A stretch of 64,000 nt of DNA, taken from positions 79,796,001 through 79,860,000 of the forward strand of contig JAZBRS010000075.1 in assembly GCA_037176725.1 (NCBI GenBank), read 5' to 3'. The notes beneath the pieces are model-generated. The model made no database searches. It was given only the letters and a program-made list of their open reading frames with translations, and had not been told where the DNA came from. Positions within the stretch are counted from its first letter, which is position 1, and the number at the start of each line of letters is the position of its first letter. Origin of the DNA: Posidonia oceanica (Eukaryota > Streptophyta > Magnoliopsida > Alismatales > Posidoniaceae). Made by a program: the position numbers and the translations under genes. Positions 1-14,300 of this stretch are shown one piece after another.

Positions 1-1019
1 GAGTCACTGGACAGCTGCTTGTTGCTAGTCGGTCGCTTGTGGCCAGAGTGACACGACTGATTTTGACGTTAGGTGCGTGAGTTGTGGTTTTGAGCACTAA
101 TTCAAGATCAAATGGAGACCCTGGTTTTCTTGATGTGGTTCTGTGCTGATTTTTGGGACTTGGTTTGGCATAGAGTAGCCATCCCAAGAGTGCATAAAGA
201 GCTTTCAAAGATGCATATGTTTTGGGATATGAGAAAAGAGAAAATGATTTTAAATAGCATATTTTAAAGGATTTATGTTTGTTGGGAAACAGTGAATTGT
301 CTTGTTGTGGTGTTGTAACATCAAAGTAAGATGCCTTCTTTCTGAGATTTTGGTGTTGTGGTCCGGGATGCACGTCCATTAGGTTCCATGCATCGAGGTT
401 TTCAGTGATTTTGGTCTTCAAACATCAATAGTGGAGATGCCCATTTTAATGATGTGTTTTGGTGGCAGATCTCGAGTTTTGAAAGGTCTGGACTTTTGAT
501 TTTAAAAAGCATGTTTTCAAAGGATTTCTATGCTTGTCTATAATAGAGTTTTGCAGGTTTTGATTCCTTACAGGCGTTGGACTTGGTGCTGCCAAGAAGG
601 GTAGTCGTGTGGCTTGGAAGCTGAGCACCAGTAGTTCTAGTTTCCAGTTTGCTATTTTAATAAGTTGGTAGACGTGTACTGAGTGACTTTTAGATATCAC
701 TCACGTGTATTTTAATGATTTTCTTACAGGTGCAGATACAGAAGTAACGATCAAGTTTAGTGTATATAACGGAGTCACGTAGCCACACACTACAAGTTCT
801 GGATAGATTTAGTAATTATTTTATGTTAGTTGTTTAATTTAATTTATTGCATTTATTTTAGAGTTATTTATTTAATAATAGCGCTCAGTGTAATTTAATC
901 TTCTACGGCCCAAGATTTGAATCGGAGCTTTACACCAAGAATAAAATCTTCTTCCATCAACAAAATTTCTTCTTTGACTTTTTTGTTAACTGTATTTAAC
1001 ACTCCAATAGTTGGAGACT
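1..1019. other. Non-coding, probably LTR-derived sequence
   Basis: No exon of the gene is recognisable. The stretch around 690-750 (TATCACTCACGTG, then a CAGGTGCAGATACAGAAG-like end) resembles 59240-59295. T/G-rich text of this kind is common in plant gypsy LTRs. Assignment to an LTR is inference. Confidence 0.3.
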
Positions 1020-1600
1020 CGCAATAGCTTGTAGTCACCCCACCATCTGGATTGACAGCTCATTATGGTGAACCATTGATCTGCAATTCTCCACTCAACC
1101 ATAACTGCCTTTGTCTACATAAACCCGTGCTGGATTTGGATGAAGTTCTTCGCTCCTGTTGGGCACTCTTGATCTGAGGACATTTGAATATGATCTCCCC
1201 TCTGTACGAAGACTATTGGCATGCACCATCCTATGCTTGGTCAGTGTTGGAATGGCTGGTTTCAATCCAGAAAGACAATTCCTCTCCTTGTGACCCATCT
1301 TTTTGCATCTCCGGCAACACCATGGATTACGGCACCTTTCTTGATGATGACCGCTCTCAAAGCACTTCAAGCATACACCTTTCTCTACCCAATTCTTCCT
1401 CTACTGAGATCTTCCTAATGTTTTCTCCACTCTTGTTGACCCACTCCCCAAATGAATGGTGTTTGATCCAATTGCCACCGTCGATAAAGAGTACTATTCT
1501 TCCACCAAAGCCACCGGTTCCTGTTGGTCATCGCCACTCCTTGGACATCTCCGACACCACCCCCGACATTTCCTCTCCCACTCTCTCTAAATACTAACTA
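1020..1600 (-). pseudogene. LINE (L1-type) ORF1 fragment with zinc knuckles
   Basis: On the minus strand 1370-1095 encodes two CCHC knuckles, CFESGHHQERC and CCRRCKKMGHKERNC, spaced as in plant L1 ORF1 proteins (zf-CCHC_4 type). The frame is open for 91 codons but lacks the rest of ORF1, so it is a decayed fragment in the last visible intron. Confidence 0.65.
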
Positions 1601-2069
1601 AATAATTATCTAAATACTATCTAACTAATAGTATTGAAATAATTATCTAAATACTATCTAACTAATTATCTCAATATTATCCTCATCAGACTGTCCACAA
1701 CAAAACGCCAAGTTATTTTGGTACTAATATTAGATACTATCAGTGTAATGTTTCGACCTAAAATACTCCAATACATTCTCTAATCAAAATAAAGTCCATA
1801 TAAATAATGCCTTGATACCAGGATAGTGGTGCGACACAGTTCTGGTACCGTACATTTTTATTAATTTCTAACGTCAAACTTGTTAACTTGTATGTATAAA
1901 TACTAGAAAAAGAAAAGCAACAATACGGGGAGATATAAGAAGTTACTCATGTTTACGTAGAAGAAAATATACTTGTTTCTATTTCTTATCATGTGAGATA
2001 TAAAAAATAAAGATTATATGATAGTTTCAGATTGTTTTGCAATCAGTAGCAAAGAAACTACTGTCTTAC

Positions 2070-2301
2070 TTCTTGTAAATAGTGAATGCATTCCATATAT
2101 CGAATATCGTCCAAGTTACTTTTAGGACCATCATCAAAATCTGAACTAGAGGATTGAAACCGGCCATATGCTGAGTCATGGTGCATCGTAGACCTCTCGG
2201 AGCGTGGAAAGGTAGATGGCATATAGAGAACATTAAGATAAGCATCAGCAGAGAGGGAATCGTCCAAAATTCTTGCTGCACTTTCTGCCAAATGTTCGTA
2301 C
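2070..2301 (-). CDS. Spastizin-like exon 27 (residues 2011-2088), last exon in window
   Basis: Encodes [36 protein letters not shown] and MECIHYLQE before donor GTAAGA. Homologues continue well beyond this point, and no later exon is recognisable in 1-2069, so the gene runs off the left edge. Confidence 0.9.
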
Positions 2302-5300
2302 CTGCATTATCAGGTTAGCTCAATTCTAGATGAAGCAGCATTAAGAGACAGAAACCACACCATGCAAGTGCAAATAGATGATGTCGAAAAAGAATTATCT
2401 AGAGATGTAAATCTTTAAATAAAAAAGTAAACTGTATGCAGAATAATAAAGAGCACTTGATAATAGAATGGATATTATATGCTATGCTGGAAAACCTTTG
2501 CCCCTGACTATGTTAGGATATACCAAACAAAGGAATCTTCAGATCTCATACATAATAATATTTACCTTTATAAAAAACAAAGAAAATAAATAAAGAAAGA
2601 AGATTATCAAAAAAGGGATAACAGTTTTATAAGACTCAGTTTCATATGTAGTAAGAGGGATTTTGGGTCTTAGGGTAATTGAAATATATGTTACATGCAG
2701 TACCATATAGACTAGAGTTAAAAATTGGAATGGTTGTTGGGGTCATAAACGTTCAGAAAATAGAAGATGTAATTAGAGTCTTTTCAGTTTATGCCAGGAT
2801 AAGGAGAAAAATAGACCACCTTTTCAATGCCCAATCAGGTACAGAAGAATCCATTAAGAAGTTCGGGGAAGAAATGAGTTAGTTTATGAATATACAGTGT
2901 AAAGAAAACATATACAGGCATATGGAATTACGGAAAAGAAGGATGTAGCATTTGTAAATGCACTCCTGCATACGTATCTTGTATCAACAGAAATATATGC
3001 CAAAAATACTGATCTTTGGACATAAAATGATTTGGCTATGAGTGAAGAGGCCCAACAATGAACAAAGCCCTGGAACAATTTTATAATCACATGATGTCTT
3101 TTCCTCTACCTAGCAGAGTTGAGTAAAAGTTTTACCACAGAAATCAAAAGGAATTAAGTTTTTTTTAGCAGTGAGGAATTAAGCATTTCAGATCTCAATA
3201 CATAAACCTGGCTTTACTCAACTCACAGCCAGCACAAACTTACAGGGAACGAACAGCAGAAACATCCACAGGAGGTCCACTTTCCACTGTATTAATAATC
3301 TCCTGAATCACTTGTGAAGGACTACCATTGTGTAGTTGAAGAGCTTGCCTGGATTTATAAAGAAAATATAGATCTGAATCGAAGTAAACCGCAATGCTTA
3401 ATGACCACATTACTAGCTTCATGAACTTAAAAGCAGTAAAAAATGTAAATTTAGAGCAAACAAAGAAACATAATGTTAAAAAAAGAACTTCCATCTATTA
3501 TCCACTCGATGATGCTTGTGATTGCAGAATTTTCCACACTGAATATCCTTTTTTTGAAGGGAAAGTAATTATAACCCTTTGGAACTGCAACACTTTCCAT
3601 AATAATGATGATTAGGAAAAACACATACTTGAATTTAACACGGGCTTGGACATAGTGTTCCATCCGGATTAAGGCATGACCCCATGCATTCCATACAGGG
3701 AAAACATCAATCTGAAATCCAACAAGAAACTAATATTCAAGCAAAACAGATAAAATTATTGTACTTTAAAAGATAACTTCACTGTTAATAACATTTACCT
3801 TGCACTTTTTAGAGGTATAGACAGCCATGCTATACCGTTCACCTCTGATCAATCTGTCCCGGAGACGTTCTGATGATTCCTTGTCAGCAATATCATCAAG
3901 AGATGCAATAATTCCTGATCCAAGAAGACTCTGAAGAAGTTCTGCACGTCCTAGCCAGACGTCTGACTGCGCCTGCAACTCAGACAACTCATCAGGGAAC
4001 TGACTACTAAAACCAGAACTACTAGTTTCAACAGATGCATCATCCATGTCTCTACTTCTTTCAGAATTGCTTGACAAGTCATTATCACCGACAAGCTTTT
4101 TCAGCAGACCTTTTGCATAAACTAATGCCTGCACAAATATAGAACAACTTACTAGCAGTATCTATATAAATATAGTAATTCTGCAACAATATACCTGTAC
4201 AAAAGTTTCTGTTGCATGGTATGCCTGGCCAATAGCTTCCATTGATGCATCCAGAGGCAACTGTTGAGAACTTAAGACATTTTTCATCTGAGCAATGCAT
4301 AATTCCAATGCACCTCTGGCAGAAACTAACTCATCAGAGCACAATGAAAGCAGTCCCTGCAAAGGAAGTAAGATAATAGCACCAGAAGATGTAACACAAA
4401 CAAAAGGAAACTGCAGTAGGAGATCTAACAAAAAACACCAAAAAAAATTTTGGATGATAGACTTGTTAGCAGGCAATATACAGAAGGTTATATACAGAAG
4501 CTTTCAGTTAGCAGGCAATATAGACTTGTTGAACATAAAAATCGAACAGGATTAAAACATGTTTGGTATTCCTACGAGGTCTCTTTGCTTTCATCTCTAT
4601 ACTTCTAGAATTGTTACTGTATTCATGTAGTGCCCAGCCAAAAGGACAATTTTCTTTAACAAAAAAAGTGGGTCAAAATCAGAACCTACAAGAAGTAGAA
4701 AGTATACCTTGAGAAGAACAATATCAGGAGAACTTTCATATCTGTGAGACAAGCGAACTGCATCATCCTTACTAGAGTCTCCAGTGAGTACCCACTCCTC
4801 AGCAACAGGTACAAATGGAACCCGTTCCTGACCATCTGCAGAGTATACAGACACATGCTCTTCCTGGATACTAGACATTGCTTCCCAAGAAACTCTTTCA
4901 GGTGGCGTCAATCCTGAGCTCTTTCTCTTGCGATACGCTTCTTTGGGGGAAGCCTTACTTGCAGTGTCACGAGGAGCCCAAGAAAATGCCCTGCGAGCCT
5001 CCTTGTGTAAGTTACTGAGGCTGCTTGTTAAAAAGTTTGTCTTTGTTTTTTGTCTTGTTCTGGGACCAGAAACAGACATTCTAGGTTCTCTTGGAGAAGA
5101 ACAAACACAAACAGAAATAGCTTTGGCAGAATAAGCAAGAATTAGATTGTCATTCCTCAAGGAAGGAAATTCCTTCAGCATCTGCGCAAGCATTTTAACT
5201 GTAAATTATCCGTTGGTGCTATGATTCCACAATGTTGAAAGCATATATAACTTTAATGACCAAAACAAGTCACTTGGTTAAGGTTTTATAGAGCAAGAGG

Positions 5301-8300
5301 CTACCAGAGAGGCATATTGTAGTTGCTTCATCATCAACAAAACTTCCAGAATTAGATGAGGGTGTTCATGCAAAGCAGAACAACGCTGCTGCCAGGGCAA
5401 AGGCAACACTGCGAGAACATGAAGACCCAAAGCCCATGAGTTAAGCCTGGTGATTTCAACATCTGATAGATTCCCAGCTCTTCGCTTCAGGAAGAAATGC
5501 ACCTACATCAAAAAAAAGGTAAAAAAGACATAGAAAATATTGGAACATATCAATAACTTGATATTCAGGGATGCAGTACAAGAAGTTGCTTTGAATGCAG
5601 ATCAGGTAACAGCTGCATGGCACCCATGGCAACAGGTAGAGCATCATCAGGGTCACATAACAAAGAAAGGAATCTTGAAGCCTCTGCAGGTCCCCCACCA
5701 CTTAAAGGATCCGCTGTGAGAAGCTTCACAAGCTGCCGGCCTTGCAGTTCCCTTCTCAAATCAATGGACAAAGCCGCACTTTCAGCTACTTCTAAAGCAG
5801 CAGAAACAGCTCCCTTACCAGCTAGCCTTAGTGCCAAGCCTTCTGGATCTTCCTTGTATTCAGTTTCAACCTAATAGTAAAAGAGATAAATAAGTTTTTA
5901 CTACTTAGTAGAAGTAGAATAAGTTAAGCACTTTATACCCCTTGCCAACACTTATGACTGTCATCTGCACACAAAATTCGATTGTACTTCTCCAAAGCTT
6001 GCCTCATCTGCCAGACCTAAGGGACAAAAAACATAACACTAAGGCGATTGAAAAGAAAGTGGCAGCAGTACTGAAAATGGGAGTCTTGATGTAAAGTCAA
6101 TAAGAAATTAAGAGTAACTACCACTTGGTATGACTCAGTCACTAACTGAGATAGAGTTGAATACCTCATTTCTAATAGGATCTCTTTGGGGCAAGTGACA
6201 GATGCACATGGTGAGAACATCCAAAGCAGTATTTAACTCCCAATAATGCAGATATCTGAAACAGGAAAAATTGTAAAATATGGAAAACCAAAGGACGACC
6301 TAAAAATGTAAGGAAGCATATTCAGAGAGCATATAATGAAGAATTCTACTGTTAAAATATTAATTAACAACATTTTATTTTTTTTATTCTTATCAAAGAA
6401 CCTTGTGTACTCTTGTGTACAAAGTGATTGTACCACATATCAACCACAACTATAACAGCAAACATTTGCTGACAAATCCACAAATTTTATAACTTGTATG
6501 TGTGATAAAAAAAATGCCCTTCAGAACCAAAACAGAAGAGGAAGAACTTGTACTTTCAAAGTATGAGGATCACAGACGTGAAATTAATTTAAGATGAGAT
6601 ATTTTAAGTGTTTAGGATGACTAACTTACTTAAGAGCAAGTTTAGCAGCAAGTCCTTTGTCTTTCAACCTGAGGCAATATTGCCAATTGCTAACGTACAA
6701 GTTATGAACTCCAGAACCAGGTGACTGCCCAGATGTCAGAGGGTTTTCCTCTCCACATTCTATCAGCAACTGTAGTAGATGATCAGAGGCCCCATCACGT
6801 AAAAATCGATCTGAAAGGGCAAGCGCATCCATTAACTTCCCTTCACTAATCAACCTGTAAAAAGAATTAATGGTAGAATGTGTAAAATTTTATTGAAAAA
6901 ACAAATTGAACTTTATATGTCAACTGTAGCAAGGACTTAATAATATTTGTTTCGGAGGTAGAATTTAGCAGTGGCATTTTAGTTGTTTGGATCAACATCT
7001 TTTTGTCCAATAGTTAATTGCTTTTTGTTTGGCATCGCGACATGTTGCCCACAACTTTAATATGAACGGGAATTGATTTGAGACTGATCATGTGTTCCAT
7101 TGCAAGGTCAGGTTATTTGTATCGAGTGGTCATCTGCTGCCTTCCCACAGACTGGTGATTCTATTGGTTCCATCATGGCTTGGCTGGAATCTATGCTGCC
7201 GTCATGAATCATTATTGATGCATTTCTCTTTGGCATTTTGTTTTTCAGTCTTTTGTTTTGTTGATCAGTTCTCTGATCTCATCCTTTTTTTATCATCTGT
7301 TATCTGTTTGATAAGAGTTTTCTTTTATATAGTATCTTGTTTTCAATAAAACCATGATGATACTAGTCACGACTAAAATTTAGCTGTGAGAAATCCGTGT
7401 GATGAGAAACAATGGGTTTTCATGGCTTGTAGTCATACTACCAAATTAGCCATGGTTTGCCATTGTACCAAACAAATTTTCTAATTGTAACTGCTTTTGA
7501 CCAGACAGGTAGACAACTAGCTGCTTTCCCCAGAGATGCCTAGGTAAGGTTAGATCTACAAAATAGAAACCCAACCCTGGACTGAACCAATCCAGACGAT
7601 CTGTGATAAGATTAAGTGGATAAAACGATTCACCTGAAGGCGACCTACACATGCTATCTGAAAATATTTTGGAAACTGATCTTAAGTACAATTGATAAAT
7701 GACTGACGATAAGAAGGCCAAGGTTGAAACTATAAGTTGGTTATATTAGGGTATTGAAATAACTTTTTCTATGAATTAAGTTAAGGAATTTCATTACATA
7801 TGAAAGACCAAAATAACACATGTACAGCTCCTTAGGAAAAACTCCTAAAAATAGAAGGCTAGAAACAATAACACTCCCAATACCAACCATTCCTCACCTA
7901 GTACTACCCCATGATACAAGAAAATGACAGCAGCTATCCACAAGTAAACTAACGTGACCACGTCAACTATTGAACACTATATGAATCCCACAAATCCAGA
8001 CATGCCAACAGCCAGCTAAAGTAATCATCTTGAGAAGCTTCTTCTTGGTGGTATCTAAAGCTATTTGGAAATTAATTTGGATTTAAAGAGAAATTTACTT
8101 ATTTAATATAAGATGTTGCTTAGTGATTGCAAAAGGCAGACGGAAAAAAAACTCTGACATTGGGTAAAAATATTTAGAAAATAAAAGCTAGATATTACAT
8201 GGGAAATGTGACCACCAAATGATCACATGCTCCATGGTATGAGAAAAAAATTAGATTGACGAGTGCCATTGGACATCGAATCATGAGCCTTTGGTTTACA

Positions 8301-11300
8301 AGCTACTGGACTGTAAGCTAAAAAATTTACAGAGGCAATTTGCTGCTTAATGAAACAGTCAAATAAAAGATCAATGTATCTATCCCAAGATTTTGAGTTT
8401 ATCCCATGTTCCCTTTTTCCCAATCAGACCCAATATTCCAAATGATGGCTCGCTCATGTTGTATTTTGATGAATTCTCCATGAGATATGTCAATTCATGG
8501 TGTGATCTTTACAATGCACAGATAATAGATATAATTTTTTTTTATTTCAGTGTAAATGATTGTTGAAAATTTACCTTTGATTGTATTATAACTATAAGAT
8601 GAGAGGGTTCCGACAAGATGTCAAGCAACCAAAATTCTTTAGGTTTTGTATTTTCTTCAACACTCATGACATATTTGATATTTCACTGTTAAGGAAATGA
8701 CTACTAAGGAAAGAGCAATATTGGAGAGGACTACGTTACAATAACCTTTGAACTGAAAGAGGATAGGGTACATGATTTCAAGGTGGTGTCGTTTAACGGC
8801 AAGGCTACCTAAATTCTAGTTGTGAAAGATGATGATTACAGAAGGGTGGTGATGTGTTGTGGTTGACATTATTTCCTAGACGTGTCATAAATACTATGCT
8901 ACAATGTTGTCACTTTGCTATCAGTATTTAGTTCCCATTGTTTCATGTTTATTCCATGTGGTTAAGGGATCTGATAGTGTTGACCTTTCAAACTCATGTT
9001 GCATTAGAGCTAGAGGTTCTACCAAAATCTTGGGGGTGTTGACATTATTGTATATTGATTTTATGCATTTCTGATTGTTTTTGAGAAAGGAGCTTGTTCG
9101 ACCTAACTTTGTAGAGAAAGATATCTATCAATTGTTTGGTGATACTTTGGTCTGATGATGACTTCACCAAGCTTTATCTTTGTCCAATTTCTGAGTAGGC
9201 TTGCTCAGAGTGTAAGCAAATATGTGGGACTGCAAGCAAAATTATTGAATGTTATCCACACTATCACCTATTCAATGACATTCAATAAGCATCTTATCAA
9301 AAGTTTATTGATTTCACTATCTTAGAGCCATGTATGTGGAAATTTTTAGGTAAAAAGACTTTGTAACATCTCACAGTGTCGACTAAGAAAGCAGTAAAAC
9401 CTCTAGGGTATTACTTCTTACTTCTATATTTGGATCTCCCTCTTTATGGTTGTCACTAGATCATATCTTCAGTAGTAAAATTTTCTGTGTCAACGGTGTC
9501 TACCTTTCCTCAGTCTATTGACATTTTTCGTCTCTGATGGAATCTTTCAAGGAGGAAGCCTAAGAGGTTCTTCTAACAAAGGTAGTTAGGTGCCAAGGTG
9601 GCCAAGAGAACATCTAGTTCACGGTACATCTTGGTGCCCCAACTCTTACTGGTTGCATTCACATAATTCAGGGCATGTATTACACTTTTATTACACTATA
9701 ATCTAGATAGCTAAAAAGAACAATATTCTTAATTACAGAACTCAAAGACAAAAACACTCAAATAAACTCAAATATATAAGCATTAGCCATTACACCACTA
9801 GACCAGGGGAATGCATCAAAAACTTTTGAAAGCATTATGTGCTAAAAGCCATCCCATCACGTAGTCTATATATGGGTATGCAATGTTTGGAACTAGGGTT
9901 TAGGAACAATTGATAAGAACCACACTTTAAGAATGTCTTACATCACGTAGTCTATATATGGGTATGCAATGTTTGGAACTAGGGTTTAGGAACAATTGAT
10001 AAGAACCACACTTTAAGAATGTCTTATAATTATCATGTCCCCTGTGAGATTAAGTATCCATAGAGCTGATCAATAAAGTAGAATTGGACGAAAATTAGCA
10101 CTTAGCAGAACAAGAAAAAGGCCAAACATCAGTTGGATCCTTTACAATATTTCTTCAAATAAGAATCATACCTCTCCACAGCCTTCTTATACGGCTCTTC
10201 ATTCTCCCAATCGAGTGAGATAAAAGAAGTTGATTCAAGTTCAATACTGGCAGATTTGGGTAATTCCTGACATGCATCTGAAGTTGCATAATCCTCAGCA
10301 TCATCTCGTGGTGTAGCCATAGAAATGAGATTACCACCAGCCATCTCATCAATATCTGACTCTGTGTCACTTCCAGGTTCTCGTGAACGTTTGACAGAGA
10401 CTTTTGCCTTAGGTTTAGCATCAGAGGCAGCCCCAATTGCAGATTCTGATACTTTGTGAAGATTTGACTGCATTTGTATCCATCTATTCAATGTAGGAAA
10501 CCTGTTGAATAACTTGGATGTGTCAGACAAGCAGATACAAGGAATCACAGAAAAGTTAAGTTCAACATATATAAACACATTACCTCTCGGACTGATCAAG
10601 TGCAAATTCATAGAACGATCTTTCTGCATCAGGTGCTTGAACAAACTTGGCATTGAAGCCACTAGTTATAGATGTTGATCTACAGCTAGAAAATATGCTA
10701 CTTCCAAAAACGCATGCTAATATGGCCCTTACAGGAGACAGTTTTGCCAGATGCTTCACTATATCTAGATTCAGCGGGTACAATGTGGCATCAAGTGTTA
10801 CAGAAAATGAAATATTTGAGATTGACCGAGCTTCTTTAGGAGACACCATATTTTCCAACATTGTCTTAGAAAGGCTGGGTAAACGTGGAATGCATGCCCA
10901 ACCATGACCAGAACATGGGGGAAAAACAGGTGGCACACAGGCTGATATTACTTCATGCACAAAATCAGAACACATGATATCAGCTATCTTTGCAGCTGCA
11001 TCAGTGCTTCCTCTCTCAAACACTAAACGGTTGAGAAGCTGAAAGATAAAAATAATGAGAAAATCACAAGGCATCCAGATGAAATCTATATATAAATTGG
11101 TCCAAACTCCTGAATTGAGGCGTTTAACCACTAAATGCTACAATATTATAGAATTTGGTTGCATCATAACACTGCATAAAATGTTTAAGGTGATCAGACA
11201 AGTTACTAATGAAGTTAAATTAGTACAGCATCAAAGATCAAGCTCCTCGAATTCCTTCCTTTCATTCATCTTGCTTGTGATATTTCTGCATTGTCTTAAG

Positions 11301-14300
11301 AGCCTAACAGAGTGATAGCTCATGCTGGCAGATACCTAAGGCATGTCTACATCTGTAAGAATTCCCATAGAGTTAACCGATAGCACAGATCATACATTGA
11401 AGAAAACACCAGACAATCTTGAGGACAAGCGGAGACTCCCAGTGTAATTATCCACCAATCACAGACAATTGTGGAAAAATACATTAGGTAGTCAACAAGT
11501 CAGTTTAAACTGATAAAGTGCTCATTTCCTCATGAAAGCAAAATCGAATTGGATTACAAACCTGGACTCCAATCATCTCCATGATCAAAATCCTGATCGT
11601 TTAACCCAAATTAACCAAAAACTCAATGGATTGACATGATGGCATTTGAGTACTTGTGCATGCTGATGCTGACCATATAACATCCAAATCTAATAGCACA
11701 TACAGGAAGATGACACGAAGATTAGATTGAAGGGCATTCCTTGCCATAGCAGAAGTTACGATGCAGTGCTACATAAAGACCCATTCAGTTATCTAAAGAG
11801 ATGGAGGGGAAGGCTTGGACAAGCCCTACACTAACCACGTGATACACAGAATCCTCAGCAAAAGCAACATGCAGGACCGATGTGGAGGCATATAAAGTAG
11901 AAAAGAATGACATATTAACTGTCATATGGGAGGTAGCACCTGAATTTATAACCAAGAACTTCCCAGTGGAAGTGAAGTTACAAGAGCAAGTGCACCTCTA
12001 TTGTGAAGATGGAAGGCATGCCCTTTAGAAATATTCCTTGTAAAGTGGAAAGACAAACCAACTATAAAAATGCAGGTCTATTTGCGTAAGTGAAACAAGA
12101 ATCTCTATAATTGATGTGGGATAAAACTCATCAACTACTTTGACAATTCCGGTCGAGTTCAAAAGCATTCATCCTCCAACTTCTACTTAGTTTGACTTGG
12201 CCAACTTACCATTTTTGTGCTACCTTGACTACTCGTTTCTATTACGCAGATTAGACTCACAGTGTTAGTTGAACTATAGGACTCCATAAAGTTGGTTGCT
12301 TCTTACTTGCTCTTAAGACAAACTAGCTCATGTAGTTGAGCCAACGTCCAACAACTAGGATATTGTTTCATTTAGCTTTTCTGGTTCAACTTCTAGCACG
12401 AATCATTTGTCAGGAAAATCTTAACCATGGTCACTTGGAAAGTGCTTCAAGCTTCTCCACAAAGGAGTAGTAGAAAAGTTGCCATCTAACAATAGAGAAG
12501 CAAAAGCAACAGGAGCCAGCTTCTATGTAGAAGTGAATCTCTAAAGAACCTGATATTCCAAAAGCCCATTCAAATGCTACCTAAGTAGCATAGAGTTTTT
12601 TGAATGGCAAATGGTCTAGAGAGTTTATTCTATTCATCCTGAGACAGTACTGGTAAAGTTTCCTCAGTGGAAGTATCAGAAGACTATACAGCCTGATTGG
12701 CCCATGCTTGTAGTTCCTCAAACTTTCACTAGCATTTCTCAAAGATGAAGAACAAATGAATGGAGAAAAACTACAATAAACACCAACAGACAGCATCCCA
12801 CTGAGTAACAACTTCTGTCATGTCCACGACAACATTTATCTCCATTGTTAGGGTAGACTGACACTGGTCCATCATCGTAGCAAAAAGTGAACTATAAATG
12901 ACTAAAATGAGGTCAGCTCGCTGAAACTCATGCTAGGGCATTATAGAGAGATGATACTAAGTCATTGGCTAGAAACTGATTGCATACATGACTTGAACTG
13001 ACGTCCAATCCAAACAAAAATTGGCAACTAAGTAGTTTCCATTGCTCCGACTTTATAATGTATGAGCCACTCATAATGTATGAGGTGGGCTGTTGCTGAA
13101 TGCAAAGGTCATCATACATCCTCTTCAAGGATGCAAAGCTGTTGTTGATTGATCAGCCAGCTTGCATAAGGTTTAATAATTCCAACATTCATAGACAAAG
13201 TACATATATAGTCAATAGTCTCCCACCCTTAAGTAGCTATTTCATCTCCTCTTCCCACTTTGCTCATGTGTCATTTCTATTTGTCCCTATCTCCCGATGT
13301 TGATATGAGAAATGACAGGAATAAACAAAAGAGATGAGAGACTATGGGGTGTTTGGCGCCATGGTTCCAAAAATCGACATGCCAACACATGTCGGTTTTC
13401 TAAACCTCTGGCACGATATTTGCACGAAAATCCAGAAATACCGGATTTTGTACCCATTTCTTGCCCCATGTCGCATCAACTTGCCGGATCGGGTCGACAT
13501 TGTGTATTTTTTACACTGAGTAGGACCCATGTCGGCCGATACGGCTTGTTTATCAACAAACATGAGAATCTGTTGTTGGTTGTTGCTTCTCCTCCTCTGT
13601 ACTATTGGTTGCTCCTCCTCCCTTTTGTTGTTAACTTACTCCTGCTTGCTCTTCTTAACTTAGTGTTGGGTGTAGAATACAAATTTGTATACTCATATGA
13701 TTGTATACCGTTTCGAGATCCCTGTAGACTATGCAAAGTAGTAACATCTGAGGTGGTCCACAATTAAGCTTTACATCTCCAACACTTGGGTATTCTCTCA
13801 TCCCTACTTTCTCTCCATATTAAATGTTGTGAAAACTCTTCATTTTAAACATATACTAAGCATTTTTAGGTATGATTTATACATTAATTGAGTAAAATTT
13901 TAGGAACTATTTACACTTTAGGATATATGTACTAAGTCTATGTAGCACATTTTAATGTGATATATATTTAAAAAATGGACCTAAGTAGCCCTAGATGTAG
14001 ATTATTGCTTACTTTAGCTTATCCTAGAGTTTCAAATCGAAATTTCATGTTTTTGTCTATTTTCATGGACTTCCGTAAATTTGCCGCATTTCCACCAGTA
14101 CTTCCACTGATGTCCAACATGTTTCTTATTTTTGTCGAATCAAAGTCTGACTTAAAACCGACATTTAAAATCATGGTTGGCCGTTTGGTGCTAGTATAGT
14201 AGGGGCACAAGCATCGTATTCAAATCTAGAAGTCATGGGCATCCCCTTATGGGAGATCCACTGATCATTATTGAAACGTGTTGAAATATAGACATCCAAC

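Noticed and set aside
1..2069. Search for the 3' exons of the spastizin-like gene
   Set aside because: No stretch on the minus strand resembles the C-terminal part of the family; only LINE and LTR-like text was found.
10155..10436. Second minus ORF over exon 16 in another frame
   Set aside because: Shadow of the true exon frame, which carries the homology.
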